From NCBI GenBank assembly GCA_963281155.1, contig CAUJLY010000003.1, positions 6,634,001 through 6,698,000 of the forward strand: a stretch of DNA of 64,000 nucleotides. Direction: 5' to 3'. This DNA comes from Rhabditophanes sp. KR3021 (taxonomy: Eukaryota; Nematoda; Chromadorea; Rhabditida; Alloionematidae). Of the stretch, positions 35,836 through 47,561 are shown piece by piece (within the stretch, counting starts at the first letter, position 1; every line of letters begins with the position of its first letter). The position numbers were made by a program, and so were the translations under genes. The notes beneath the pieces are model-generated. The model worked only from the letters and a program-made list of their open reading frames with translations, was not told the DNA's origin and did no database searches.

Positions 35836-38112
35836 ATGATTAAATTATTCTTGATTATTGGCATAGGCTTGCTGGGGTTAGTATGGGCTCAGGGAGAGAA
35901 TAGAGTTAAGTGGGAGTCGCATTTGACTAATGGACATTCGGCTCCTCACTCCTTGATGGTTGAGGACAATCAACGCATTCCTACTAGCTTAGCTATTGCA
36001 AGAAAAAGAGAAATTCGTGTGGATGCGGTGGTTGTGATCTTTTTCCCAATAGAGGATGTTGTAATTCAGGTAATTAATAGGTTTGCAGATTAGTTTAATA
36101 GTACTTTAGGATGCCAACAAGAATCAAGGCCATTACCATTAGCCTGCTGCCCACCACCCCCTCCACCTAAACGCTGTTGTTCTCAAGCATTCGGACCATG
36201 TTGCCCAAGTAGTAAGTAAACACTCATTTGAAGTAATTACAATTTACAGCCCCACAAACAACTTGTTGCAAAAGACCATGCTGCGAAGGCCAAAGACCTG
36301 ATTTATATGAAGAAGTCGAGGAAGAACCAACGGTAGGAACACCAACTCCAACAGCTCCTGCCGCAGGAAGCCAGTGTTGTCCAGCTGCTACACCACCTGC
36401 TCCGCCAGGTAAATTCCAATTCATTTAATGGCTTTTATTTGATATATTTAGTTCCCCCACCTCCTCCACCACCCCCTCCAGAGGCTCCAGTCGAATGCTG
36501 TGATGAACCAACCTCAACAACTCAAGCCCCAGAAGAATCGTGTGGATGTCCTAATGGAAATTGCGGATGGTAAGTGGAACTTTTGTTAAAGCTAATCTTA
36601 ATTTAATTAAGCGGAAGACCGTGTTGTTTCTACAAAGACACTAATTGCTGCTCCAGACACAAGCCATGTTGTCCACCTCAATTGGATTGTTGTCCGCCAA
36701 TAGTACTGCCCCAAATTTGTTTCAACTCAGTTCCACCATGTTTGAGAGCTTGTCCTTCTTGTCCTTGTCGTAAAAGAATTATGCTAGGTAAAAGGTCCAA
36801 GAGACAGTCTAGTCACCATTGCCAAGTTCCAGCAGCTTCCAGGCCAGTAGCTCAGGGAACTCCTATTGCCCCAGCTCCTTCTAAGTTCTTGGCAAAGATT
36901 ATTGAATCTCCTGATGAGGTTGCTTCAGCCCCAAAGGCAGGTCGTTTGTTTGAAACTTCACGCAACCATAGAACCAAGAGAGAATTATTATGCGCTCCCT
37001 GTATTAATGGAAGACCAATTTTAAAGGCTAGGCAAAAGAGAAACTTGGATTGCGTTCAGTGTGTTTATTTGAAACCACAATACGATACAACAGTAATTCA
37101 AAATCCAATGCTTCCTGCCAATCCGATCCCTCAATCACCACTTCCTTACCCGGCCGATGCTCGAGAACGTGTTAAAAGAAATGGGTGCCTTCCTTATCCG
37201 GGCTGTCTAAATCTTCGTAGACGATCAAAAAGAAATTGGAACAGTCAATATTGCGAACCATGTGGTAATTTCGCAACGAGAATGAAGAGAGATACCGAAA
37301 GAGATACCTGTTTAAGAGATAAGTATGAAAACGACAAACAAAAAGGATGTCGAGGATCAGCACCAGGAGACACTGGTGAAGATGATGGAGAAGGTTTTAG
37401 AATGAAAAGACAAGCTTATGGAAAGAATGGTTTATTGGACTTAGTGAAGGTTATTGCTAAAGCTGCTACGACACACAATGTTTCACCAGGTGGCGATTCT
37501 TGCCTTCCATTTCCTTCTTGTGTTATGGCTAAGAGAAAGCGCAAGAAGAGAGCCTTGAACAAGTTGGCTAATTATGAAAATTCGCTGATTAATCATAGAA
37601 TTAAAGTGCTCCAACACGAAGTTGCCGTCATAAGACATAAAAGACAATTTTACGCACCTGATTCTACAGCAAATTGCACTCCTTGCCCTGCTTGGGTGAC
37701 TTTGGCTTTGGCAGCTGCCAGAAAGAAGAGAGATGCGGGTGGAGAAGTGTGCGACCAAACTGCAGACTGTTTGAACCCACAAGATTACAAGAATTTCATG
37801 AGAAAGTTCATGAATTCGAGAAAGAAAAGATCCGCCAGAAGACCTATTTGCAGAAGATGTACAGGTCAAGAACCAATCCACAGAGTAAAACGTGCTTTCG
37901 GAGGACCAACCATAAATGCTTCTGCTGCAGCTTGTAACGCTTTCCCATCATGTAGAACCAGAACCAAACGAAATTTGTTCGAAGATTGTGCCATCTGCAC
38001 ACCTGACCCAGGTCTGAGAAGACGTAAAAAGAGAATGCTTGACACTGCCAAATGTTATCCATGTCCAAATTCAGCTGCTGCTAATGCGGCTGTACTTGCT
38101 GGAGGGAAATAA
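35836..38112 (+). CDS. Secreted Cys/Pro-rich precursor with many KR cleavage sites
   Basis: Six exons (35836-35904, 35988-36069, 36110-36211, 36250-36408, 36452-36569, 36612-38112) encode about 676 residues. A signal peptide (MIKLFLIIGIGLLGLVWAQG) leads into a first part rich in CC pairs and proline runs (CCPPPPPPKRCC, CCPSTPQTTCCKRPCC, VPPPPPPPPEAP). From residue 240 on the protein is punctuated by about a dozen basic sites such as ARQKR, ERVKR, RRSKR, TRMKR, FRMKR, AARKKR, HRVKR and RTRTKR. The intervals are 15-45 residues, and most hold one C-x2-C or C-x3/4-C pair (LCAPC, DCVQC, QYCEPC, NCTPC, PICRRC, DCAICT, KCYPC). This is the layout of a furin-processed precursor. I do not recognise the family; cuticle, matrix or peptide roles are possible. 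The first intron uses a weak GTTAAG donor, so the junction after residue 23 is tentative; the other junctions fit. Confidence 0.8.
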
Positions 38113-39263
38113 TAAGTGTAATTAATATTATTCTGTGTAAATGTTTTAGTTAATAATAAAATCAAATCGTTTGTTAAAGTTCCCTATCAGACATCATTCT
38201 TCAAATAGTTTTTAAATCTGTGCGTTAATGAAGAGAAATTTGAGCAATGTTCAGTGTAAACAAAATGCACTCCATGGCAAGCAAAATAAAAGTTGATTAA
38301 TTAACATCAATTTAAAAAATTGTCGTTTAGTGGGATTGATAATAATAGATATATATTGCTCGGGTAGGAAAATAATAACTAGGCCGGAGGAATTCTCGGT
38401 TGGCAATTTGTATAAATTTGGAAATATGCCTGGCCAGGAAAAGAACCTTGAAAAAAATATACATAATTTCTTTAATATTCATGGCTTGTCTTGGCAAATC
38501 ATTAAGTGTACTTGATTAATAACCTAATCTTTCTTCCTTTCTTAATTTGAGTTTAAAATAAGTTATCTAATTAATTTACGTGAACACCTACAAAAAGATT
38601 TTGACATTTATATGTGTCACATAACTAGCTTAGTCGATTTATTTGCGATCCTCTAAAGAGGATTAATTTATGTTAGGCAATATTAGCATATAAACAACGG
38701 TAAAGACGTATACCTAACTTTTCATTTCACAAGCCGGTTGCAAATCTCTAAAAACTATCCTTCTCTTATATGGCCTAAAACACAGTTGAATAGTCAAGGT
38801 AGGTGCTTTAAGAAGATTTTCGGCTTCTATCAAAGAATGCAACCTAACATTTTTTACCGGTATATTTGTTTGTATGATTGAAAAAGACTGCGTACTATTA
38901 AATTAGAGAGAACAAGCCGATCTATATACAAACGCACATCCTCACATCAACAACAGCATCCATTTTTGTACATCGTTGGCCTATCCGTTTCGAAGCATCT
39001 GGATAAATTACTTACGCGGAAATATTATATTAATGCAATCTTTCTGACTTGTTTGCTAAATCAGCTATATAAGGTAGATTCTAACCATTCAATTCTTTTG
39101 AAAACTTAGTTTAAAGTTTTATTGCTTCTAACATATTAATAAATATTTTTTTTGCTTTTATAGTCTTTCTTAATTGTTACGTATATTAACCGATTACTGC
39201 ATCATATTGGCATTTTGACCACTTCTATTCATTATTCAGAATTACGAGCAACAAAAGGACACA
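38113..39263. other. Intergenic
   Basis: 1.15 kb AT-rich with an AATAAAATC signal shortly after the precursor stop. The open frame at 38330-38515 shows no coding character. Confidence 0.5.
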
Positions 39264-40477
39264 ATGGGCTTTAATATTTTTAAACTTGGATCAAAGAAAT
39301 CTGAAAAGGAAAACAACAATCCAAGTGTAAGTTCATGCCATTATTTGTATTTTTTATTTCAATTTAGGGACGCAGCAGAAAGATTACAAGCGAAAACGTT
39401 CAACTAGGTGATGATTGCGATGTGAGGGAAGCAGAACATGCTTATTCCGTTCCTACAGCATCGAAAAAGAATTTCGGACCCAAAAGTTTACCCGCATTTG
39501 CACCAAGAAATCGACATGAGTTTGTGAAAAAGCAAGTATTTGGCGGTGACCATTTCTATGAATCTAATAGACATTGCCCCAAGAAAGAGTTTAACGGAGA
39601 ATTTAATTTTCGTGCCAATCAATCCATGCAACAAAAAAACAATATGAATAACTCAATGTTTGTGCAAAGACATGATGCCTTATCTTCAAGAGACCAAAAC
39701 AGAACTTTTGAATACGGAAGTGATGAACAAAGTCCGCTAACTCTAAGGCATTTTAATAACTACCATCGTGAAAATGAAAAGCATGATTGTATGATTGCCG
39801 AAGAATATGAGAATAACGATAACTCGGATTTGGATGGAACCGTGTCTCATCGCCATAGTTCAAACATTAGTAGGGTTCCTAATAATAAAGCACCATCTCA
39901 CAAACAGAAACATGACCTTTGTGAAGATTTAAAAGAACTTAGCGATAAATGTAAATATTTCAAGAGGAAATACCGGGAACACAAAGAAAGGTCTTCTCGT
40001 CTGGAGGATAAAATGACAATTTGCATGACCAAGTATCACAATATTAACAGCCAACTTCATGACACAAAAAGTATGTATAAGCATGCCCAAGATAAATGCA
40101 TTGCACTTGAAGACCGACTTAAGATGGTTGAGGCTGAGTTGGAAAAACAAAGACAAATATACATTTATCAAAGTTCAACGGCAGGCTATAAAAAAGCTAA
40201 TTCAGTTCTAAAATCAGGTTCCATAGAAAAAATGTCCACTCTGAACGGTTCTGAAATTCACGTGAATTCGGGCACCAACTCAATCTCCGACTTTACAAAT
40301 TTCCATATTCATAATCAAAATGGCGCTCAACCTAACAATGTCCGTTTTAGTGTAAATCAAGCGATACCTTCACAACACTACGCAACTATAGATGACGAGT
40401 CAAAGAAGTTGAGAAGTCAAAAAGAGGATAAGTACTATATTGAAGGTACTCGGGATGAAAGCGTTTTGAAAAAATAG
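39264..40477 (+). CDS. Unrecognised coiled-coil protein with N-terminal Gly
   Basis: Two exons (39264-39326 and 39368-40477; 41-nt intron) encode 390 residues. The protein starts MGFNIFKLGSKKSEKE, so Gly-2 followed by a basic patch could allow N-myristoylation and membrane attachment (inference; position 6 is Phe rather than the favoured Ser, which weakens it). The first 160 residues are polar and probably disordered. Residues about 165-245 form a coiled coil (DLKELSDKCKYFKRKYREH through EDRLKMVEAELEKQRQ). The last 100 residues are Asn/Ser-rich. No catalytic domain, signal peptide or membrane span is visible and I do not recognise a family. Codon use and splice sites look normal for this window. 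Confidence 0.65.
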
Positions 40478-40634
40478 TCAATTTAGATATAGAATGTAGA
40501 GCGATCCATCTCTGAATTCCAATTATGTATCGTTCAAAGGATCGCCTCTAGCCACAATGAAACTTCATTATTGACTCAACATTTAAGTGTAATTTTAAAT
40601 CTAATAATTACAAAATAAATCACACTCGGGTAGT

Positions 40635-40655
40635 GAATATACAAAGTGTATATTC
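40635..40655. repeat. 8-bp perfect hairpin downstream of the coiled-coil gene
   Basis: GAATATAC and GTATATTC flank a 5-nt spacer, about 160 bp after the stop at 40477. It may be a structured 3' UTR element or chance in AT-rich DNA. Confidence 0.3.
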
Positions 40656-40968
40656 GTTTATGTAAATTTTATTAGTACTTTTACATTTATATATTGCGAA
40701 TTACTACCTCATCCATCTATTATTTTGATCTCATCTGATTAAATAAATCCTCTTTTCTTTATTTCGTGTAATTCCTACTAGAAGTATACTCAGACCTAGA
40801 GACCAGTCTCTTTACTTTTTTACTGGGTATGTGTATGCGTTTAATTGTGATTCGCCTAAATAAAATACAAATCAAACGCTATTTTTTGTGATACTATTTG
40901 CAAACAATTGAGATATATGTATAGCAAAAGATTAAAGTATATATTTGATTGGTTAAAGGATACTTTAA

Positions 40969-41559
40969 GCTAGTGTAGCTTCAGCTCACGGAGGAGGAAA
41001 TCGTGGATCCCGCCAAGGAAATAACCGTCGGGGACCACCAATGCCAATTTTCCTTAAAGGTTTAAGCGGTACTGAAATTCGGGAATTCTTGGCTATCAGA
41101 AGAAATAATACTTTAACCAAAGCTGAAGTAACAACCTCAGAAGACGCCTGGGCTGCCAAACAAACCCCTGAAATTTTGACTACTTATAATGAATTCAAAG
41201 TCAACATGACAACCTACAACACCAACTTAAAGACCAAATATGATGCCGCTGCCCAAAATTTGACAGCTGAAGCCAAAGCCGTCTACAATCAGATTGAAAC
41301 AATCAGATTAAACCAAAACATCTCCTACAAACAAGAAAACACCGACATTCAAAAGATCATGGGTGAAACTACTCAAGAAATTAGACAGGCTCTTATGAGA
41401 CTTCTTGTTTCATGTGCTTTCAAAGGAAGAGAAGGTTCAAATACTAACAGACTCCCAAATTTTAATGGAAATTCATTCCAACAAGGCGGTACTATTAACA
41501 TTCAACCCATTCAAGCTGGTTCTAATATGCAATTTGGTTCTTTTAAAAACCGCCAATAA
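40969..41559 (+). CDS. SXP/RAL-2 family protein, 5' end unresolved
   Basis: Open from 40969 to the stop at 41557-41559 (197 codons). The domain is clear: PIFLKGLSGTEIREFLAIR, EDAWAAKQTPEI, and NQNISYKQENTDIQKIMGET, parallel to the gene at 19306-19935. A shorter tail rich in Gly, Asn and Gln replaces the paralogue's LGDLFK repeats. Upstream in frame, the end of a signal peptide is visible (SVASAHGGGNRGSRQG), but a TAA lies at 40966 and no ATG or leader exon is evident. An acceptor-like TACTTTAAG ends at 40969, so a separate leader exon could exist further upstream. Otherwise the copy has lost its leader. The Met at 41041 is internal to the domain and an unlikely start for a secreted protein. 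Confidence 0.75.
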   Translation, partial: ASVASAHGGGNRGSRQGNNRRGPPMPIFLKGLSGTEIREFLAIRRNNTLTKAEVTTSEDAWAAKQTPEILTTYNEFKVNMTTYNTNLKTKYDAAAQNLTAEAKAVYNQIETIRLNQNISYKQENTDIQKIMGETTQEIRQALMRLLVSCAFKGREGSNTNRLPNFNGNSFQQGGTINIQPIQAGSNMQFGSFKNRQ

Positions 41560-41933
41560 TTTAATTATAAAGCATTATGTATTTCAGTAACTGTGTGTTT
41601 TAATGCTTTTAAATGAATAAATGTTATTTGTCCAGACTAATTTAGTAAGATACGGAATTTCAGGTTTAACTATAAGGAAATTCGTAATTCATGATTTGTT
41701 ATTTGGTTCATTTAAGGTTTTATTTTAGCAAGAAAATACTAAAAATAATATTTTTTTATAAACTCATTTATAAGTGACTAAATAAAAGTGAAACTCACTA
41801 AGTGACTTTATTTATATGCAAACTCACTTGGCCACTTGAGTGAGTGACATTATTTTGAACAAACGACATTGCATAATTACTATTACATATATATTTAAAC
41901 CATAATTGTCTTATGTACATATTATAAAATAAT
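41560..41933. other. Intergenic between convergent genes
   Basis: 374 bp separating the stops of the SXP/RAL-2 gene and ANKFY1. It contains the imperfect hairpin listed at 41793-41845. Confidence 0.5.
41793..41845. repeat. Imperfect inverted repeat built on ACTCACT/AGTGAGT
   Basis: ACTCACTAAGTG at 41793-41804 can pair with CACTTGAGTGAGT at 41833-41845 with one bulge. A further copy of AAACTCACTT lies in the loop. It may be a remnant of a miniature element or a 3' UTR structure. Confidence 0.35.
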
Positions 41934-44900
41934 TTAATTTCTAGGAACTCCATTAACCAACGCATCTTGGCAAATTTTGCAAATGCGGACTGGTTTTTGG
42001 ATACCATACTTTATTAATGGCATTGTTTGGTCGCCGCATTTACTGCATACTAATCTTCCGCAATGCCTGCAGTGATGCTTCCGCATCGTTAGGGTAAATT
42101 TAGTCTTACAATCAGAGCAATTGTCGCCCTCAGACCATTTAGGTTCGCTTTTTAAGTTATCAAGTAAACCATATAATAATTGTTTTGTGGGAGTTTCGAT
42201 TGAGAAGATGGACATTCCGTGAGCATTTGTTATGGCGATACAAACATTTTGTTTGATTAAGGCTCGGCAAAGTTCTCCATTTCCGTGATGATATGCTAAT
42301 AAAAAGGCTGTATTTCCATCTCCATCAGCAGCTTCTAGTGGAAAATCTGGGAAATTTTGTATTAAACAATTAAACATAGTAGTGGACGTCTTTGATGAAA
42401 TTCCGGTCATTAAATGTAAACAGGACTGGCCAAAAATGTTTTGAATATACGGATTGATTTGACTTTCCATAAGTAACACTTTGAAAGCTTCTTCACTTTC
42501 ACCAATGACAGCTGAATGTAAGGCAGAATTAGACTCAATATCTACAATATTACATTCTGCTTCATTTGAAATCAAAATTTGCAATGCCAAAGCGTGTCCA
42601 TGAAAAGCAGCAATATGGATAGATGTTAGTCCTTTAGAATTGACTGTGTTGATCCGAGCTCCAGCTAATAATAAATTTCTGATGATCATTTCACTTCCTA
42701 TCTGGGAGGCCAAATGCAAGGCGGTAAATTTGAACTTATCTTGAGTTACAATATTTACATCTATTTGGAGGCTAAGTAAGAATAGAACCGATTCAAAGTC
42801 GTCATTTTTGACTGCAACGTGGAGAAGATTTTCTCCATTTCCATTAACTTGAACAGCGGCATGAGGTAGTCTATTGACTATTTCTTTGGCGGCAAACACG
42901 TTTTTCCGCTTCATTGCTAAGGCAAGTGGGGTCATTCCTAGTTTATCGCGAGCATTTAGGAATGAGACATCGTGGGTTGATAATAAAATTCTTAAGATTT
43001 CAGTGTCTTCCTCTTGAATTGCAAGATGGGCTGGTGTTTTCCCATCACCATCAGGAGCTCCATACTTCATGTCAGGATTTGCAATCAACATCAGACTAAT
43101 GTCAGTTAATCCATAAGCAATTGCCATGTGCAACGAATTTTGCTTGTCATCATTAGCTGAATCATAATATTTTTTCAAGGCATTGACATCAGCATTCTTG
43201 TTAATCAAGAATTTAGCGGCACAAACATTGTTATTGTCAATAGCACGATGAAGGAGTGATTGCTGACAAGTTTTTTCAAAATCTGACCAGCATTCAACGT
43301 CACAGCCATGATTTACTAAAATCTCAGCCACCTCCATATGCTCCCTTTCTAAAGCTCTCCAAAGGGGCGACAACCCAGTAGTTGCATTAAGTGAATTAAT
43401 TTTTATCCCAACGTGGCACATTGCCTCAACTACATTACTTAGATTATTATCAACAGCAATTTCAAGGCAGGTCAATTCATCTTTATTGACAGCTACCAAA
43501 CTAGCTTTGTTTTGTAATAAAAACATCGCCATTTCTTCATTCTTTGACTCTAAGGCTTGAATAAATAAAGTACGATGTTCCGTATCCTTTTCATCGATAT
43601 CAGCTCCACTTTTAACCAACCACTTTCCACAATCAAAGTGGCAATTCTTCAAAGCTACTGCTAAGGGAGTTTCTCCATGGAAATTCTTAACAGCTAGCGG
43701 CAAATTATTTCCTTCAAATGATTCTAATATCCTAACATCTGAAACGGCTAAATGAAGAACTGTATTTCCATTAACGTCGTCTTGAATGAACAAGTTTGCA
43801 GTTTCTGTAACCAATAAATTCAGAGCACCACTGACCACCTTAAAATCAAATTGATCTTTCCTTGAAATTAATAAATGCAATGGAGTCAAAGAATCACTGT
43901 TCTTTGAATTGATATCAGCACCATTGTCTATCAAAAACTTCATAACAATCAAATCCATCTTAATAACAGCCAAATGTAATAAAGATTCTCCGTTTTTGTC
44001 TTTGAAATTTACATTCGCGCCTTTATCAACTAGTAATTTGGATCTTAGCATGTCTTTTCTTTCGAATAAACAGATTTGTAGAGGAGTAACTTTTTCAATT
44101 GTGGCAATGTTGACGTCACATTTATCGTTTTTTAACAATAATTCGATGATTGGCTCGTTTCCTTTGGTCATGGCAATTGACAGAGGAGTTCTTCCTATAT
44201 TGTCTAGTTGATTGACAAAATCCATTTCATTAATTTGACTTGTAGCCCATTCTACCATATTATCTGTCATTTTGGTGGAAGATGCAAATGTATGCAATAA
44301 GGTAAAGTTAGTTTCCGGTTGAACAGCACCTAAAAACACCCCATTTGCAACTAAAAACTCAACTCCCTCAATATTGTCCTTTTCGATAGCTTCAAATAAA
44401 AGAAACTTTCCATCTTTGTAACACGCATTTACATTCGCCTCATTCTTAACTAATTCTTTAGCCATTTCGAATTGGCGTGAATTCAAAGCTAACCCTAGTG
44501 GCAAATCATTCTTTTCTGTAAACGCATTAATAACCTCCTTTAGTCTATTTCCATTTTCAAGTAAAAACAAAAACAAAACGTCCTGTCTTTGCAATCTGAT
44601 AATGCTCGCCAAGACGGAGGTAGAATGGCCTTTCAACAAATCAAATAGCAACTTAGGTTGAAGTGAAACAAAATGCTCCGGTAAAAAGTCGTCCCATCGT
44701 TCATTCATCAATTGAATGCAATGCTTCTTAAGTTTGTCCAAATTAGAATCCTGCGAAAATTGGTAAATCTTGATACAATTATCAGTGTCAAGTCTTGCCA
44801 TCAATGCACTTTCACAAAACTCCTTCAGCACTATCAGAGCAAATTGATTGGACACCAACAACAACTCCATAAATTGCTCAACACTTAGATCATTCTCTAC

Positions 44901-45607
44901 CTCGTCTGTGTACATCCATTTTACAACAATCTTGGCCGTTTCCAATGTAACACCTAAACGAACACATTAAACATTTAGTACAATTGTATGTATATAAATC
45001 AAAACACATAGCATGAAACGAATGTGTGTTCATCCATTCAACAACACCAAATCATAACCCAATAGGCTTGGGCATCGTCAAAAGGGTTACATCAATTACC
45101 GAGGAGGAAATAACTGAAGGTTCCGTTGACTTTCCCAAACAGTTTAGAGGTGTTTTTTTGGAGAGAGCTGAAAGATTCTCCCCAAAAGGGTCCTAGTTTG
45201 AGATCAATGGGAATCTTTCAAATAAAATATAATATCTAGGGAACTTGCCTGGAAAGTCAATTGCTTGACTTGATTCAAGGATTGTGTCGAAGTGAGGGGT
45301 ATGCGAGGAAATTATTAATTTGTGGACTGGGAGTGTTTCTGAGCCGATGGTTATAGTCAAATCACTAAATAAATTTAAATAGAGAAAGTTTAATAGTTAT
45401 AGATATTTAATTAATGTCTTACCTATATAAGTCTTTCCCATGCAACTTCTTAACATTTTTAATAAAATTTTGTACAAAACTATCCCCATCAGAATGTCCT
45501 TCTTGATCACTAGTAGCAGCTAGTAAATCAAACTTTCTCTTTAAATCAGCATACTTAGTTTGCAACTCGGAATGCTCTTTCCTAAGTAACGCCAAATAAT
45601 CACTCAT
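41934..45607 (-). CDS. ANKFY1: Rabankyrin-5 / ANKFY1 orthologue (BTB, ankyrin repeats, FYVE)
   Basis: Three exons (45423-45607, 45249-45364, 41934-44953) encode 1,106 residues; human ANKFY1 has 1,169. Order: an N-terminal coiled coil (LLRKEHSELQTKYADLKRKF), a BTB domain (SDLTITIGSETLPVHKLIIS to VVKWMYTDEVE), a BACK-like helical part, about 20 ankyrin repeats, and a C-terminal FYVE zinc finger (MRKHHCRHCGRLVCSKCG, then PVRICKIC) that binds PI3P. The family is a Rab5 effector in endosome fusion and macropinocytosis, and sequence order matches throughout. The second intron (44954-45248) appears to start with GC (CAG/GCAAGT) rather than GT; joining there restores IDFPGVTLETAK. ATG 45607 is the natural start of the coiled coil. 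Confidence 0.95.
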
Positions 45608-46448
45608 TGTAATTTAATAAAACTCTGTAATAGGAAATAAATAGATTTGAATTATATGAAAGCAGTTATTAAATAGATGACACAAATGAATCGAAGATTC
45701 TTTTTACCAATGTTTGTTTGCAATAAACTTGTCAAACTACACGAAGTTCGTTAAGATGATTAAAAAGACGATGGTAAAGAAAGAATGATTGTGTTTATGT
45801 AATATAAATAAAGATGTATTGATGGAATAACAAATTTAATTTAAGTTAATCAATAAACCAAAATATTACTTTCATGGAGAGATCACTTAACTATAGTTGA
45901 ATTTGATATCTTCGGATGACCAATAAACAAAGATAGTATCAGTCATTTGGTGAGTTTATTTAATTTGTCGTATAATTGAAATAGAATATTATTGCTCTGT
46001 AAATGCATTTGATATTGGGATGATTCGGTGTATAATATTTTGAAAGTGAATAAATTAAACCACTACTAAGCTTATCACAAGAACGTACATATCATACAAC
46101 TGTCCAAAGCAAAATATTATTGCGGAAATGTAGACAAAGAACACTACGAAGACACAATTTTTATTTATTATTCTTTATAATTCCCAATAACAACAAGTTC
46201 TTGACATAACATCGTCTTTTTGAAACGCAAAAGCATTTTTAGAATGTGGATTTGTCAAACTGATTCACAATTTAAGGGAATATTTCATTTATTTTTTGGA
46301 TGAATAACAAATGCTATAAATTTATTCAATGATTCATTTTCAAATGAGTCAGGTAGCATTCTTTAATTGAATTTCATTTAAATTGAATCATTTACATTCA
46401 AAAGATATAAGACCCTAAAAGTTATTATTCTTGTAAAACTTAATTTCT
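45608..46448. other. Divergent intergenic region
   Basis: 841 bp between the ANKFY1 start (minus) and the mucin-like start (plus). AT-rich; no gene or strong motif seen. Confidence 0.5.
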
Positions 46449-47561
46449 ATGAATCTACCAAACTTAACATTTTGGCTATATTTGCTAAGCAATTCATATT
46501 TGATAAATGGATGCAACCACTACACTGACGTTATATTAGACAGTCGTGAAACGAATCATATTTTAAACAAAATTCTGGAGCAGCACAAGAGAAATCATGT
46601 CAAGCAAAATTACCTTGAAAAAGAATTTGAAAGAATCAAGAATAAATATTTTAACATTACTAGGGAGGAATCTACGACTATATTAAATTCGACTACGGAT
46701 GTACCAACATCTACTACGACTTTGAATAAATCTAAGGAAGTTAAAACTCAAAAACCTAGGCCTATGACTCGTCAAACTACTAAACGAACTTCCTTAAAAC
46801 CGACTACGACAACTTCAGTAACTTCGACGACAGCTCAATCTAGTACGACTCCAAAACCGACTACGACAACTTCAGTAACTTCGACAACAACTCAATCTAG
46901 TACGACTCCAAAACCGACTACGACAACTTCAGTAACTTCGACAACAACTCAATCTAGTACGACTCCAAAACCGACTACGACAACTTCAGTAACTTCGACG
47001 ACAACTCAATCTAGTACGACTCCAAAACCGACTACAACAACTCAATCTAGTACGACTCCAAAACCAACTACAACTCAAATACTAACTTCAAGGGTTTCCG
47101 TAACTACTATGACTTTAAAACCAACAACTATTGGTGCAACTTCAGAAACCCCAAGTATAAATACAACCCCACAAAACACAACCATTCATACAAATCCAGA
47201 ATCCACAACTATAAATACAACCTCAGAACCTACAACACCAAATACTTTTCCACCCACTGAAACTGATTCTTTTTCTCCTCAAGAAAAATTGCTCCGTTTG
47301 CAAACTCAACAAACCTATTGTCGTATTAGCGAAATCAGTAAATTAGCCGTCCAGCAATTAAACAGTCTCGATTTACTCAAAATTTGTGATCAAACGCCAG
47401 ATATATGTGATGAAACAAGTCTTAGATATAAACTCGTAGTTGACTTTGGAAATTCGTCAAATCAAACTGCATTTAATATTCAACTTATCAATACATTAGA
47501 AGATCTTGAGCTCAAAAGGATTACTGGCAAAAGAAACAAATGTAATGAAATCAAGTTGTAG
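46449..47561 (+). CDS. Secreted Thr-rich mucin-like protein with tandem repeats
   Basis: Single-exon frame of 370 residues. The N-terminus is a leader (LTFWLYLLSNSYLINGC). A charged helical segment follows, then a long Thr/Ser/Pro region (about residues 75-275) suited to dense O-glycosylation, including four copies of a 19-residue unit (PTTTTSVTSTTTQSSTTPK). The C-terminal 95 residues are a folded-looking domain with four cysteines (TYCRISEI, LKICDQTPDICDE, KRNKCNE) and an N-glycosylation site (NSSNQT). The family is not recognised. Such proteins are common in nematode surface coats, glycocalyx or secretions (inference). Repeat-unit copies differ by only a few bases, so copy number may vary between individuals. 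Confidence 0.75.
   Translation: MNLPNLTFWLYLLSNSYLINGCNHYTDVILDSRETNHILNKILEQHKRNHVKQNYLEKEFERIKNKYFNITREESTTILNSTTDVPTSTTTLNKSKEVKTQKPRPMTRQTTKRTSLKPTTTTSVTSTTAQSSTTPKPTTTTSVTSTTTQSSTTPKPTTTTSVTSTTTQSSTTPKPTTTTSVTSTTTQSSTTPKPTTTTQSSTTPKPTTTQILTSRVSVTTMTLKPTTIGATSETPSINTTPQNTTIHTNPESTTINTTSEPTTPNTFPPTETDSFSPQEKLLRLQTQQTYCRISEISKLAVQQLNSLDLLKICDQTPDICDETSLRYKLVVDFGNSSNQTAFNIQLINTLEDLELKRITGKRNKCNEIKL
46800..47063 (+). repeat. 57-nt coding tandem repeat, four full copies plus one shortened
   Basis: Units at 46800-46856, 46857-46913, 46914-46970 and 46971-47027 are nearly identical. A shortened 36-nt copy follows at 47028-47063 that lacks the central TTCAGTAACTTCGAC part. Each full unit encodes 19 residues of the mucin-like protein. 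Confidence 0.9.

Noticed and set aside
44111..44118. Second TGACGTCA site
   Set aside because: It lies inside conserved ANKFY1 ankyrin-repeat coding sequence, so the bases are explained by codons.
45060..45180. Possible extra ANKFY1 exon with TTTCAG acceptor and CTCG/GTAATT donor
   Set aside because: Its length (68 nt) breaks phase with the next exon, and direct joining of the flanking exons aligns better with the BTB domain of the family.
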